A stretch of 64,000 nucleotides of DNA, taken from NCBI GenBank assembly GCA_044224905.1, contig JBGAJN010000002.1, positions 1,798,001 to 1,862,000 of the forward strand, read 5' to 3'. Source of the stretch: JBGAJN01 sp044224905 (GTDB taxonomy: Bacteria > Verrucomicrobiota > Verrucomicrobiia > Limisphaerales > JBGAJN01). Under the pieces are notes generated by a model. The model did not search any database. It was given only the letters and a program-made list of their open reading frames with translations, and had not been told where the DNA came from. Within the stretch, counting starts at the first letter, position 1. Each line of letters begins with the position of its first letter. Made by a program: the position numbers and the translations under genes. This document shows positions 40,399 to 51,287 of this stretch, piece after piece.

Positions 40399-43300
40399 TT
40401 ACGGCGTGGTCACGCGGTAAAAGCGCCGGGCGAAGTTCGTATTCACCACGTCCTTGAACTGCATGACGGCGTTCGTGCTGACGAAGTTGGTAAGCTCGAT
40501 CCAGTTTGGCGTGACGAGATTCGTGGTCGCCTGCACGCGATAGGTGCGGTTGGTTTGGAGCGCGAGGGTGAGCGTGAGATTCGTGCCGTTGGTCAGCGTT
40601 TCCGTCACGCCGATGGGAAACACGCCGCCAGCGCCAATGGTCGCGGCGACGGCCAAACTGAACTCGCTGGTGTCACCGGTGAGAGTGTCAGTGGCGGTGG
40701 CAGTGAGGAGTTGGTTGGTGAAAATGCCGAGCGTGTTGAAGTTGAAGTTCGCGTTGCCGACTCCGTCGGTAGTGACGCTGGTCACGCCGAGATAGTTTTC
40801 ACCTTCGCCATAGCCCGAAGGATCGGCGGCGGTGTTGCGATAGAAGTCGAGGAGGAAGCTGCGATTCGCTGTGCTGTTGAAGTTGCCCTTGATGAACGTG
40901 CTCCCGCCGGAGACGACGCCGTTCGTGATCGTGGGAAAATTTTGAAGATTGTTCGGGCCGGTGTCGGCATCGCCGGAATCGTTGGCCGTTACGCCGCTGC
41001 CGTTCTCCGTGCCGCCGATGAGATTGATGGCGAGCTGACCGTTCGAGTAAATCGAGTTGCCGCGAATGGTGTTGCCCGTCGTGGTCGCGTCGCCCACGTA
41101 GATGCCGGAATATGTACTGTTCGCGATGCGATTTCCCGCGCCCGAACCATCGAGCGCGATGCCGACGATGTTGCTGCTCGCGCCGTTGATGATGGCGATT
41201 CCTTCGTAGCCGTTGGCGAGCGGCGCAGCGCCATTTGCCCCGACACCAATGGAGTTTCCTTGAATGCGGTTCCGCGTCGTGCCGGCGTCGGCAAGGTAGA
41301 CGCCGCGAAGACCACTTCCGCCGATGACATTGCCTGACCCCGCTGCGGTGCCGCCGATGACGTTGTCGTGCGCGCCGCCGTAAATGGCAACGCCTTCATA
41401 GCCGTTGCCGAACGCAACGTTGCCGTTGGTGTCGGTGCCGATGAAGTTGCCTTGAATTACATTGCCGCTCGTGTCCGGGCCGTTAATCCAAACGCCGCTA
41501 TAAGTTCCTGCAGCGATAATGTTGCGCGCGGCGGAGGTCGTGCCACCGACGAGGTTGTTGGAGGCGCCGTTGGCCAATGCGAGCGAATCGGAATTGTTCC
41601 CGAGGGAGGTCGTGCCGGAGAGTGTGGTGCCGATCAAATTGCCGAGGACCGAATTGCTCGTCGTTCCGTAACCGCCGAGATAAACCCCGTTGTAATTGTT
41701 TCCCGAAATCACATTGCGTTCACCTGCGCTGGCGCCGCCGATGGTGTTGAACTCGGGGCCGAAGCTCAGAGATACGCCGGTGGCGTTGGGGATCTCAGTC
41801 GTGCCGGTTTTGTCGGTGCCGATGAGATTTGCCGTGACGACGTTGTTGATGGTGCCGTCGCCGTAGAAGGCGATGCCGTCGCCACCGTTGCCTGAAATCA
41901 AATTGCCGGAGTTGGGCGTCGTGGTGCCCCCGATGATGGTGTTGCGTGGCCCGAAGAGTAGGTAGACGCCGTGCCAACCGTTTCCGAGCGCGGAGGTGCC
42001 GTTGGTGGCTACGCCAATATAATTGCCGCGAATGATGGTGCCGATGGTGGTAGTGTCGCCGACGAAAATTCCGGTGGAACGATTGCCCGATACGACGTTG
42101 CGTGCAGTCGGAGTGCCGCCGCCGACGATCGTGTTCTGCGGGCCGTTGAAAATGCCGATGCCGTTGTCGTTGGGGACGGCGAGAGAACCCGACGGATCGG
42201 TGCCAATAAAATTGCCACGCACGATCGTGTTGTCGGTGCCGGGATCGACAACGAGCAGTCCATAGCCGGCGTTGCCTGAAATGATATTGCGCGAAAGGGC
42301 ATCGATGCCGCCGATGGTCGTGTCGCGCGCGTGATTGGCGACAATGACGCCACCGAGGAGATTTGAGACACTCGTCGTGCCGCCGGCATCGGTACCGATA
42401 AAATTTCCGCCGACCGTGTTGGCGTCGCTGTTGGTGTCGAAAATCAGCACGCCGTATTCGAGGTTGCCGCTGATGACGTTTCGCGCGCCGCTCGCCGGGA
42501 GTCCCACGTTATTACTTGTAGCGCCGGCGACAATGCCGATGCCGCTTTTGTGATTGGGAATCGCGCGCGTGCCGGTGATGTCGAGGCCGATATAGTTGCC
42601 GAGAACAGCGTTGCCCGTCGTGTTCGAGTCCGAGATGTAGACTCCGTATTGAGTATTTCCGGAAAGGAGATTGCGGTCCGTGGCGTTCGTGCCGCCGATG
42701 CGATTGTTGCTCGCCGCGAGCGAAACGATCACGCCTTGGTAGGCATTGGGCGCGGCGTTGGTGCCCGCCGCATCGATGCCGATATTGCAACCGACGATGG
42801 CGTTGTTCGTCGCTGAGATGGTCGAGAGAATCACGCCCGAAAAGGTGAAGCGATTGAACGCAAGTTTCTTCACGGAACAATTCGCCGCGTAGATGTAAAG
42901 ACCGCTCGAAGAAAACGCCTCGGGCGCGAGCGCTGAACCATCCAGTGCGACGACCGGGTGATTCACGAAGCCGGGCTGCGTGCCGCCGTCGATCACGGTA
43001 CCGTCGGTGACGAGCGCGGGAAACTCGCCGGTCGGTTTGATCGTCCACACGCCGTTGCTGTAGCCGGCGTCATTCGTCGCGATGTTGAACGTGATCGTCG
43101 TGCCTGGGTGATCGTTTGCGTAATGAATTGCCGCGCGCAAACTGCCGAAGCCGGTGTCGCGTGTGTTCGTGACGACGTTGGAAATCGGCGTGGCGGGCGG
43201 TCCGTAAAGGTAGGCAATGGCCGCACGGTCGCCGACGCTAGTGGTGTGGTTGGCGATGCGGTAGTAGTATTTCGCGAAGTAGGCGGGCTTTGGAAACATC

Positions 43301-43890
43301 ACGTCCTGATTGGGATCATTCGCGAACAACCGCGTGCCGTAGTGCATCGTCGATTCGAAATCGTAGACGCCGAACGGAGTGTCGTTGGAGGAGATGACGT
43401 AAAGGTTGCTCGCGCCGGAGAAAAGGTTGCTGAGATTCACCGTGATGAAACTGTCGCGATCGGGCCGCACGTGTTCGTGTTGCAATCCGAGCGCGTGGCC
43501 CATTTCGTGGGTGAGCTGGTTGCGCCGCAGACTGTCGACGGTCAGGACGTTGGGTGTGCCGAGGACGAAAGTGTTAGTGCCGGCTTGAAAGTAGAAGCGG
43601 AGCAGGAGGTATTGCGACTGATTGGTGCGCGGAACCAGGCGAACATTGCCGGCCAGCTCCCATTCACGAATGCCGTCGAGATAGGCTGCTTGCTGCGCGG
43701 CGGTAACGTTGGTTTCGAATTGATACGGAACGATGCCGCCGGGCCAGAAGAGGTTCGTCGGCGAGACGCCTTGATAGAGCAGGCCAGCCTCGGTGCCCGT
43801 TACCGCAACGAGCGCAAGGACCAGTGCGAAGACAAGGCGAAGGATGCGATTCGCGAGAGGCGTGCGGGGTATTGTTGGCGTCGCATCCAT
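40399..43890 (-). CDS. Secreted astacin metalloprotease with long right-handed beta-helix
   Basis: 1163 residues from ATG 43890 (signal peptide about 15-36, ending TGTEA). Residues 36-240 are an astacin domain: zinc motif HEMGHALGLQHEHVRPDRD starting at His128, Met-turn STMHYG. After a linker, about 250-1000 is a solenoid of roughly nine repeats of 60-70 residues, each with GNxIGTDxxGT, a GVxI strand, NxIGGT and RNVISGN elements, predicted to form a parallel beta-helix. The last 70 residues (LTLALQTNRTYRVQATTN, ending FYRVTTP) form a module also seen at the end of the RCC1 protein. Probably surface-bound or secreted; substrate unknown. The repeats diverge at DNA level. Confidence 0.9.
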   Translation of the reverse strand: MDATPTIPRTPLANRILRLVFALVLALVAVTGTEAGLLYQGVSPTNLFWPGGIVPYQFETNVTAAQQAAYLDGIREWELAGNVRLVPRTNQSQYLLLRFYFQAGTNTFVLGTPNVLTVDSLRRNQLTHEMGHALGLQHEHVRPDRDSFITVNLSNLFSGASNLYVISSNDTPFGVYDFESTMHYGTRLFANDPNQDVMFPKPAYFAKYYYRIANHTTSVGDRAAIAYLYGPPATPISNVVTNTRDTGFGSLRAAIHYANDHPGTTITFNIATNDAGYSNGVWTIKPTGEFPALVTDGTVIDGGTQPGFVNHPVVALDGSALAPEAFSSSGLYIYAANCSVKKLAFNRFTFSGVILSTISATNNAIVGCNIGIDAAGTNAAPNAYQGVIVSLAASNNRIGGTNATDRNLLSGNTQYGVYISDSNTTGNAVLGNYIGLDITGTRAIPNHKSGIGIVAGATSNNVGLPASGARNVISGNLEYGVLIFDTNSDANTVGGNFIGTDAGGTTSVSNLLGGVIVANHARDTTIGGIDALSRNIISGNAGYGLLVVDPGTDNTIVRGNFIGTDPSGSLAVPNDNGIGIFNGPQNTIVGGGTPTARNVVSGNRSTGIFVGDTTTIGTIIRGNYIGVATNGTSALGNGWHGVYLLFGPRNTIIGGTTTPNSGNLISGNGGDGIAFYGDGTINNVVTANLIGTDKTGTTEIPNATGVSLSFGPEFNTIGGASAGERNVISGNNYNGVYLGGYGTTSNSVLGNLIGTTLSGTTSLGNNSDSLALANGASNNLVGGTTSAARNIIAAGTYSGVWINGPDTSGNVIQGNFIGTDTNGNVAFGNGYEGVAIYGGAHDNVIGGTAAGSGNVIGGSGLRGVYLADAGTTRNRIQGNSIGVGANGAAPLANGYEGIAIINGASSNIVGIALDGSGAGNRIANSTYSGIYVGDATTTGNTIRGNSIYSNGQLAINLIGGTENGSGVTANDSGDADTGPNNLQNFPTITNGVVSGGSTFIKGNFNSTANRSFLLDFYRNTAADPSGYGEGENYLGVTSVTTDGVGNANFNFNTLGIFTNQLLTATATDTLTGDTSEFSLAVAATIGAGGVFPIGVTETLTNGTNLTLTLALQTNRTYRVQATTNLVTPNWIELTNFVSTNAVMQFKDVVNTNFARRFYRVTTP

Positions 43891-43986
43891 AGTGAAATGC
43901 AATGCGCACAATACGCACAAATGGCGGTTCAGCGCTATGAGAAACTCGGTGCCGAGAGGTCGTCTGCAGCCGGCAAAATCGGGAGG

Positions 43987-44796
43987 CTACGTGCCGAGCA
44001 ACTCGCTGACTTTCGTCCCGATATTGCCGCCGCGCATGAGCGACTCACCGACGAGGATCGCTCCGGCGCCGCTGCGTTGCAGGCGCTCGACATCGGCGCG
44101 CGTGTGGATGCCGCTTTCGGCGACGAGGAGTTTCGAGTTGTCGGGGCCGACGGATTGGAAGAAACGCGCAGCGAGAGTCTCGGTGGTGCCGAGGTCCACT
44201 TTGAAAGTTTTCAGATTGCGATTGTTCACGCCGACCAGTGGCGCGCCGATGGCAAGGGCGCGAGTGAGTTCGGCATCGTCGTGAACTTCGACCAACGCAG
44301 CGATGCCGGCGTCGAGCGCGAGCGCGTGGAAACGTTTCAGGCGTTCGTCGTCGAGGATCGCCACGATTAACAGGATTGCATCGGCGCCCCATTCGATTGC
44401 TTCGAGAATTTGGCGCTCGTCGATGATGAAGTCTTTGCGCAGGAGCGGGAGCTTCACGGCAGAGCGAATCTCGCGGAGGTATTCGAGTTTGCCTTGGAAG
44501 AATTTCTCGTCGGTCAACACCGAGAGGCAACTCGCGCCCGCGGCTTCGTATTCCTTGGCGATGCGAACGGGATCGAAGTCTTTGCAGATCACCCCGGCGG
44601 ACGGAGAAGCTTTCTTCACTTCCGCGATCAAGCCGACGGAACCGCGGCGTGGTCTCTGCAACGCAGCAAAGAAGTCGCGCCGCTCGCCGTGCTCGAGCAC
44701 CGCATCGCGAAGGTCGCCGGCGGCAATCACGCGCGCGGGAAGTTCTGCAACTTCCCGCCGCTTCTGTTCAACGATGGTATCTAGAATATTGGCCAC
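43987..44796 (-). CDS. trpC: Indole-3-glycerol-phosphate synthase
   Basis: Closes the indole ring in tryptophan synthesis. 269-residue TIM barrel with the family pattern: NILDTIVEQKRREVAEL at the start, LIAEVKKASPSAGVI (catalytic Lys and Glu), LSVLTDEKFFQG, PLLRKDFIIDERQI (catalytic Lys), LVGVNNRNLKTF and VAESGIHTRADV. The start is GTG at 44796, and that codon lies inside the left inverted repeat that bounds the GxxExxY gene upstream. No Shine-Dalgarno sequence is seen. trpA is 17 kb away in the other orientation. Confidence 0.95.
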   Translation of the reverse strand: MANILDTIVEQKRREVAELPARVIAAGDLRDAVLEHGERRDFFAALQRPRRGSVGLIAEVKKASPSAGVICKDFDPVRIAKEYEAAGASCLSVLTDEKFFQGKLEYLREIRSAVKLPLLRKDFIIDERQILEAIEWGADAILLIVAILDDERLKRFHALALDAGIAALVEVHDDAELTRALAIGAPLVGVNNRNLKTFKVDLGTTETLAARFFQSVGPDNSKLLVAESGIHTRADVERLQRSGAGAILVGESLMRGGNIGTKVSELLGT

Positions 44797-44817
44797 AGAG
44801 ACACAGAGAACACCGAG
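44789..44817. repeat. Left inverted repeat bounding the GxxExxY gene
   Basis: 29 bp that pair with 45205-45233 at 25 of 29 positions in opposite orientation. Core is GCCACAGAG-CACAGAGA. It ends directly at the GxxExxY stop codon (44818-44820) and contains the GTG start codon of trpC (44794-44796). Confidence 0.8.
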
Positions 44818-45204
44818 TTAAAGCACAAATCGTTTGATGCCGTCCTTCAATAGACGTGAGTTGAAATTCAAAAGCAAACCACGTTTGAGGCCGGTGATTT
44901 TCAGATACGTTAGTATCTGCGCTTCAAAAATAGAATCAAAGCGATCCACGCTTTTGACTTCCGCGACGACCGAATTATCAACTACCAGATCCAGCCGGTA
45001 TTCTCCAACGGGATGATTTTTGTATGTAACTGGAACGACGAGTTGTAGCTGGAAGCTTAATCCAGCCGATTGAAGTTCGACGCCGAGGGCTGCTTCGTAA
45101 GTGGATTCCAGCATCCCTGGACCGAGCATTCGATGAACTTCGATCGCGCAGCCGATGATCTTTTCCGTCAACGCGTCGCGTTGTTCTGGGAATTCCAAAC
45201 TCAT
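44818..45204 (-). CDS. GxxExxY family protein
   Basis: 128 residues of the GxxExxY family (PD-(D/E)XK nuclease-like fold suspected; no established function). Diagnostic parts: IIGCAIEVHRMLGPGMLESTYEAAL containing the G-x-x-E-x-x-Y motif, then the strand-rich core YRLDLVVDNSVVAEVKSVDRF with D and ExK-like residues, and QILTYLKITGLKRGLLLNFN. Start ATG 45204. Start and stop codons abut 29-bp inverted repeats on both sides, so the gene seems to be a compact cassette placed between prfB and trpC. Unusual also in its A/T-richer base composition than its neighbours. Confidence 0.92.
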   Translation of the reverse strand: MSLEFPEQRDALTEKIIGCAIEVHRMLGPGMLESTYEAALGVELQSAGLSFQLQLVVPVTYKNHPVGEYRLDLVVDNSVVAEVKSVDRFDSIFEAQILTYLKITGLKRGLLLNFNSRLLKDGIKRFVL

Positions 45205-45233
45205 CTCTGTGCTCTCTGTGCCTCTGTGGCAAA
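45205..45233. repeat. Right inverted repeat bounding the GxxExxY gene
   Basis: 29-bp partner of 44789-44817 in opposite orientation (four mismatches). Begins directly next to the GxxExxY ATG (45202-45204) and ends 2 bp from the prfB stop codon (45236-45238). Confidence 0.8.
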
Positions 45234-45235
45234 CC

Positions 45236-46385
45236 CTATTCCTCGTCGTCCTTGAGCCCTTGCATCCGCTTGAGCGGGCAGCCGGCGCGGAGCCAGGCGT
45301 TGACGAAGGGATCGAGGTTGCCGTCCATCACGCCTTGGACGTCGCTGGTTTGCTCGCCGGTGCGCAGGTCTTTGACCATGCGATAGGGCTGGAAGACGTA
45401 GCTGCGAATCTGATTGCCCCACGAGATGCTGCCTTTGTCGCCGTAGAAACGTTCCATCTCGCTCTTGGCCTGGTCGAGCCGCAGCGCGTAGAGCTTCGAG
45501 ATCAACATCGCCATGGCGGTGGCTTCGTTCTGCGTCTGGCTGCGCTGGGCTTGCGAGGCGGCGACGAGGCCGGTGGGAATGTGCGTGAGCCTCACGGCGG
45601 TTTCGACCTTGTTCACGTTCTGGCCGCCTTTGCCGCCGGCGCGGAAGGTGTCGCGGAGGATTTCGCTCTTGGGAATGACGATGTCGGTTTCCTGCAGATC
45701 GCTCAATTCAGCGATGGTGTCCACGCTGGAAAAGCTCGTGTGGCGGCGTTTGTTGGAATCGAACGGCGAGATGCGCACGAGACGATGCACACCGCGTTCG
45801 GCTTTGCAAAAGCCGTAGGCGTTCTCGCCCTCGACGCGGAAGGTGACGCTTTTTAAACCGGCAGAATCACCCGCCAGCGCGTCCGTCACTTCCCACTTCC
45901 AGCCGCGCAGGTCGAACCAGCGTCCGTACATGCGCGAGAGCATCTCGGCCCAGTCCTGCGCTTCGGTGCCGCCGGCGCCGGCGTTGATGGTGAAGATGCA
46001 ATTACACTTGTCGTGCGGGCCGTTGAGGAAGACCCGCAGCTCAATCGCTTCGAGATCTTTTTCGAACTTCGCGAGCTCCGCGGTGAGTTCGGCGTCCATC
46101 TTGACTTGCACTTCCGGCGGTTCGGCTTCACCGAGTTCCACCATGACCTGCATGTCTTCAAGCTGTCGTTCGGCCTTGAAGAGGGGCTCGATCTTCTTTT
46201 TGAGCGTGTTCGCTTCGTCGATGAGTTTCTGGGCCTGTTCGCGGCTGTTCCAGAAATTTTCCTGCGCCATCAAGGATTCGAGTTCCGCCAGGCGTTTCTG
46301 CGCGCTGGGGACGTCAAAGAAACCTCCGTAGGTGGATCAGCTTCTCGGACACTTTGGCGAGATTCGGTTTGATGACTTCGAACAT
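45236..46385 (-). CDS. prfB: Peptide chain release factor 2 (programmed +1 frameshift)
   Basis: Terminates translation at UGA and UAA. Synthesis starts at ATG 46385; after 23 codons the ribosome meets an in-frame TGA (46314-46316) in the context CTTTGAC, preceded by a Shine-Dalgarno-like CGGAGG, the classic RF2 shift site. Moving +1 joins the second frame (DVPSAQKRLAELESLMAQEN) to give about 382 residues. The anticodon-like SPF motif is in RISPFDSNKR and the catalytic GGQ in RAGGKGGQNVNKVE. When RF2 is scarce the shift is favoured, giving autoregulation. A simple frame reading would place the start at 46273 and lose the N-terminus. Confidence 0.95.
46314..46328 (-). promoter_or_regulatory. 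prfB: prfB programmed +1 frameshift site
   Basis: On the minus strand CGG AGG TTT CTT TGA C: internal Shine-Dalgarno-like CGGAGG, slippery CTT and stop TGA followed by C, the arrangement conserved in most bacterial prfB genes. Confidence 0.9.
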
Positions 46386-46426
46386 ATGCGTTTCAGCCTA
46401 CGGTTTTGTGAATGCGATTGCCCAGA

Positions 46427-47134
46427 CTATTTTGAGAAAGCGTGGGCGGGCGCGGTGCGATTGGGCTGCGGGTGCAACACTTTCAAGGCTTCGGGCGTCT
46501 TGTAGTGCCGTTTCAAACCCATCTCGGTCAGCATTCCCGAGGGAACGCGGGCAATGAATTCCGGGAAGCAGCGCTCCACGCGATCGCGGATGAGTTTCTG
46601 CCCGGTCTTCGATGCCCAAAAATCTTCTTCGATTTTGGCGAGCGCGATGCCGGCTTCTTCCGGCGTCATTGTTTCGCGTTTGGCGAGCGCCCATACGAGT
46701 TCCTGATCGCCCGGGAGGGCAACGGGGAAGGGGACGAACTTGAACGCGATCTCCTGCTCATCGCTGCCCTCGGGTGCGACGGGGCGCACTTTGATTTCGG
46801 TCGTGAACTGGCCGCCGTTGGGCAGCGAGACTTCCACGGACAAACTCTTTTCCTTTTTGTTCGGGCTGATCGTCACGTCGCCGTCGCTGAACGCCGCGGC
46901 GAATTGTTTCTGCACATCGGCCACGGTTTTCGCATCGAGGTCGGGAAGTTCCACGCGGTTGCAGAACTTCTCGAACGCCACGGCACGGGCCTTGGTGTTC
47001 AGTTCCTGTTCGACGGCTTGGTAAATTTTTCCTGCGAGTTGGGAGTCGTGCGTGGCCTTGGGCAGGACGCGCTTGAGGATCTCCAGCAATTGGGCTTCGG
47101 ACGCTTTGGCAGATTTGGATGATTCTTTTTTCAT
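46427..47134 (-). CDS. Hypothetical protein, conserved-looking cytoplasmic type
   Basis: 235 residues, no signal peptide or membrane segment and no domain I recognise. The N-terminus is Lys/Ser-rich, followed by a helical part (LLEILKRVLPKATHDSQLAG), a beta-rich middle (LSVEVSLPNGGQFTTEIKVRPV) and an EIAFKFVPFPVALPGDQELVWALA segment, ending in a helical basic region with a Pro-rich tail. It lies 41 bp upstream of prfB on the same strand, so they may be cotranscribed. Confidence 0.65.
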   Translation of the reverse strand: MKKESSKSAKASEAQLLEILKRVLPKATHDSQLAGKIYQAVEQELNTKARAVAFEKFCNRVELPDLDAKTVADVQKQFAAAFSDGDVTISPNKKEKSLSVEVSLPNGGQFTTEIKVRPVAPEGSDEQEIAFKFVPFPVALPGDQELVWALAKRETMTPEEAGIALAKIEEDFWASKTGQKLIRDRVERCFPEFIARVPSGMLTEMGLKRHYKTPEALKVLHPQPNRTAPAHAFSK

Positions 47135-47226
47135 GTGCGTAGAAATTGGGGCGCAGTTGTGCGGGATTTCGCGCGCGAGCGCAATGAGGATTTCTCCAAA
47201 CGAGAAAATATTTCCGCCGACTCAGC

Positions 47227-47709
47227 TCACTCCGGCTTGATCGCCGGCAGATCCTTCAAGCGGGTGAAGTTGCCTTCTTCGCAGCAGTGGACGAATCCCT
47301 CGGTCGCCACTTTCAATTCCTCCCAGCGCGCGCGGATCTTTTTCGCCTCGGTTTTGGAAATGTCGTTGTCGCCCGCAGCGGCGGCAACGACCGCGAGCAG
47401 ATCAGCGAACTCCTGGATGATTTCGTTCGTCGCTGGAATCAGGAAATCGGGATGAGGATTCTTCTTCTTCGCATTGTGAATGAAGAACCCGCCCGCGCGT
47501 TGGCAGATCCACTGCACGAGTCGATGATCGCCGGTGGCTTGGAGCAATGCGTCGATGCGATCCAGCGGATTAGCGGCGCCGCTACCGGTGCCGAGTTCCG
47601 GCGGTTCGGCCCATTTGTAGATCATGGAGAGCGACAGGCCGAGATCGGCGGCGACTTGTTTGGTGCTGTGTTTTTGAAAGACCTCGCGGAGCAACTCGTG
47701 GGATTGCAT
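47227..47709 (-). CDS. Phage CII-like (CP76 family) putative transcription regulator
   Basis: 160 residues from ATG 47709; upstream codons of the open frame overlap the acs leader and lack similarity. Residues 5-35 look like a helix-turn-helix (LLREVFQKHSTKQVAADLGLSL then SMIYKWAE). The remainder, with NPLDRIDALLQATGDHRLVQW and CQRAGGFFI, resembles the phage CII/CP76 regulatory protein family. Divergent from acs with 143 bp between starts, so acs is a natural target; this is inference. No other phage gene is present. Confidence 0.7.
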   Translation of the reverse strand: MQSHELLREVFQKHSTKQVAADLGLSLSMIYKWAEPPELGTGSGAANPLDRIDALLQATGDHRLVQWICQRAGGFFIHNAKKKNPHPDFLIPATNEIIQEFADLLAVVAAAAGDNDISKTEAKKIRARWEELKVATEGFVHCCEEGNFTRLKDLPAIKPE

Positions 47710-47852
47710 GGGGCGCCAGTGTGGCGAATTGTCCGCCGCGTGGCAAGACGGCACGAATGGGCGGCGTTCGGTGCCGGGTAATTCGTTTGCCTTCAAGGTT
47801 GACGGGTCGCTTTGCGTTCCTAAGATGGCGCCCGTTTCCTAACCCGAATTTT

Positions 47853-49865
<2,013 letters not shown>

Positions 49866-49885
49866 GCGAATCCTGTCTTTATCAC

Positions 49886-49921
49886 AACCGGCGGATCTTC
49901 ACGGTCCGCCGGTTTTCTTTT
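49886..49921 (+). terminator. Intrinsic terminator after acs
   Basis: Perfect 10-bp stem AACCGGCGGA (49886-49895) with TCCGCCGGTT (49905-49914), 9-base loop, then TTCTTTT. Confidence 0.9.
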
Positions 49922-49982
49922 CATCGGCGCTTGCGCGCTTGACGCTGGCGCGGTGACGACCCGACACTTCGCGCCAATCATT

Positions 49983-51281
49983 ATGCGCCCCAGTATCGCC
50001 GTCCTCCTCGTCGCCTTCGCCCTCAACTCGTTCGCAGTTTCGTATGAGACGAAGCCCGATGCGCCCGAGTTCGCCAAGTTCCATCCTGTCAAGGCTCCGA
50101 AGCCCGGCAGCCTGCTGTTGAAGAAAGGCGACCGTCTCGCAATCTGCGGCGATTCCATCACCGAGCAAAAGCAATATTCGCGGATCATGGAGACCTATCT
50201 CACCGTGTGCGTGCCGGAACTGAACATCACTGTGCGCCAATACGGCTGGAGTGGCGAACGCGCGACCGGTTTCCTCAACCGCATGACCAATGATTGCCTC
50301 CGTTTCAAGCCCACCATCGCCACGACGTGCTACGGAATGAACGATCACGAGTATCGTCCCTACGAGGAGCGCATCGGGAAGACATATCGCGAAAAGTCCA
50401 TGGCCATCATCGAGTCGTTCAAGGAGCACGGCGCGCGCGTGGTGCATGGCTCGCCGGGATGCGTCGGCAAGATGCCGTCGTGGGTCAAGACCGCGAGCGG
50501 CACCGTGGAGGATTTGAATCTGAACCTCTGCGAGCTGCGCAACATCGGCATCGATCTCGCGAAGAAGGAACGCGTCCCCTTCGCGGATATCTTCTGGCCG
50601 ATGTTCACCGCCGGCTATGCGGCCCAACAGAAGTTCGGGACCAACTTTATGATCGCGGGCAAGGACGGCGTGCATCCCGGTATGGTCGGTCAGACCTTCA
50701 TGGCTTACGCCTTCCTGCGCGCGCTCGGCGTCGAGGGTGAGATCGGCACGTTGACCGTGGATCTGCGCCGCAACACCGCCAAGGCCTCGCGCGGGCACGA
50801 GGTCGTTTCCGCGAAGGACGGCGAATTCGAGTTTAAGAGCAGCCGCTATCCCTTCTGCGCGCCCACTGGGGATCCGACGAAGGACGACAACATCCGCGCC
50901 GCGATGGGCTTGATTCCCTTCAACCAGGATCTAAACCGCCTCATGCTCGTCGCGAAGAATGCGAAGGCGAAGAGTTACCGCGTCACCTGGGGCGCGGAGT
51001 CGAAGAGTTATTCCGCCGAGCAACTGAGCAAGGGCGTGAACCTGGCTGCTGATTTTGCGCTCAATCCTTTCGTGGATGCCTTCAAGGTCGTGGACGCCGC
51101 CGTCGGCGCGAAGCAATCCTACGAAACCACCCAGATCAAGAAATCCTTTCGCAGCCCCGAAGCCAAGGCCGACATGGAAGCGGTAGTCGCCCAGACCGAA
51201 GCCGAACGCGCGCCGCTGGCCGCGGCGATCAAGACCGCTTTCGTGCCCGTGACGCACAAACTCTCCATCGTGGCGGAGTAG
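49983..51281 (+). CDS. Secreted SGNH/GDSL hydrolase
   Basis: 432 residues from ATG 49983, which starts a signal peptide (MRPSIAVLLVAFALNSFA). SGNH esterase motifs: block I LAICGDSITE with the nucleophile Ser, block III-like GMND (Asn), and block V GKDGVHPG with Asp and His. C-terminal 170 residues are an added beta-rich part. Probably a periplasmic or secreted esterase acting on carbohydrate acetyl groups or lipids; substrate unknown. Converges on the alpha/beta hydrolase gene with a 6-bp gap. Confidence 0.88.
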   Translation: MRPSIAVLLVAFALNSFAVSYETKPDAPEFAKFHPVKAPKPGSLLLKKGDRLAICGDSITEQKQYSRIMETYLTVCVPELNITVRQYGWSGERATGFLNRMTNDCLRFKPTIATTCYGMNDHEYRPYEERIGKTYREKSMAIIESFKEHGARVVHGSPGCVGKMPSWVKTASGTVEDLNLNLCELRNIGIDLAKKERVPFADIFWPMFTAGYAAQQKFGTNFMIAGKDGVHPGMVGQTFMAYAFLRALGVEGEIGTLTVDLRRNTAKASRGHEVVSAKDGEFEFKSSRYPFCAPTGDPTKDDNIRAAMGLIPFNQDLNRLMLVAKNAKAKSYRVTWGAESKSYSAEQLSKGVNLAADFALNPFVDAFKVVDAAVGAKQSYETTQIKKSFRSPEAKADMEAVVAQTEAERAPLAAAIKTAFVPVTHKLSIVAE

Positions 51282-51287
51282 ACTCCG

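Noticed and set aside
40900..42700. Degenerate repeats considered as CRISPR or a transposon array
   Set aside because: They are in frame and translate into beta-helix turns; periods vary and there are no spacers.
42958..44370. Open frame of 470 codons on the plus strand
   Set aside because: It is antisense to the astacin and trpC genes and shows no domain; its codons follow from theirs.
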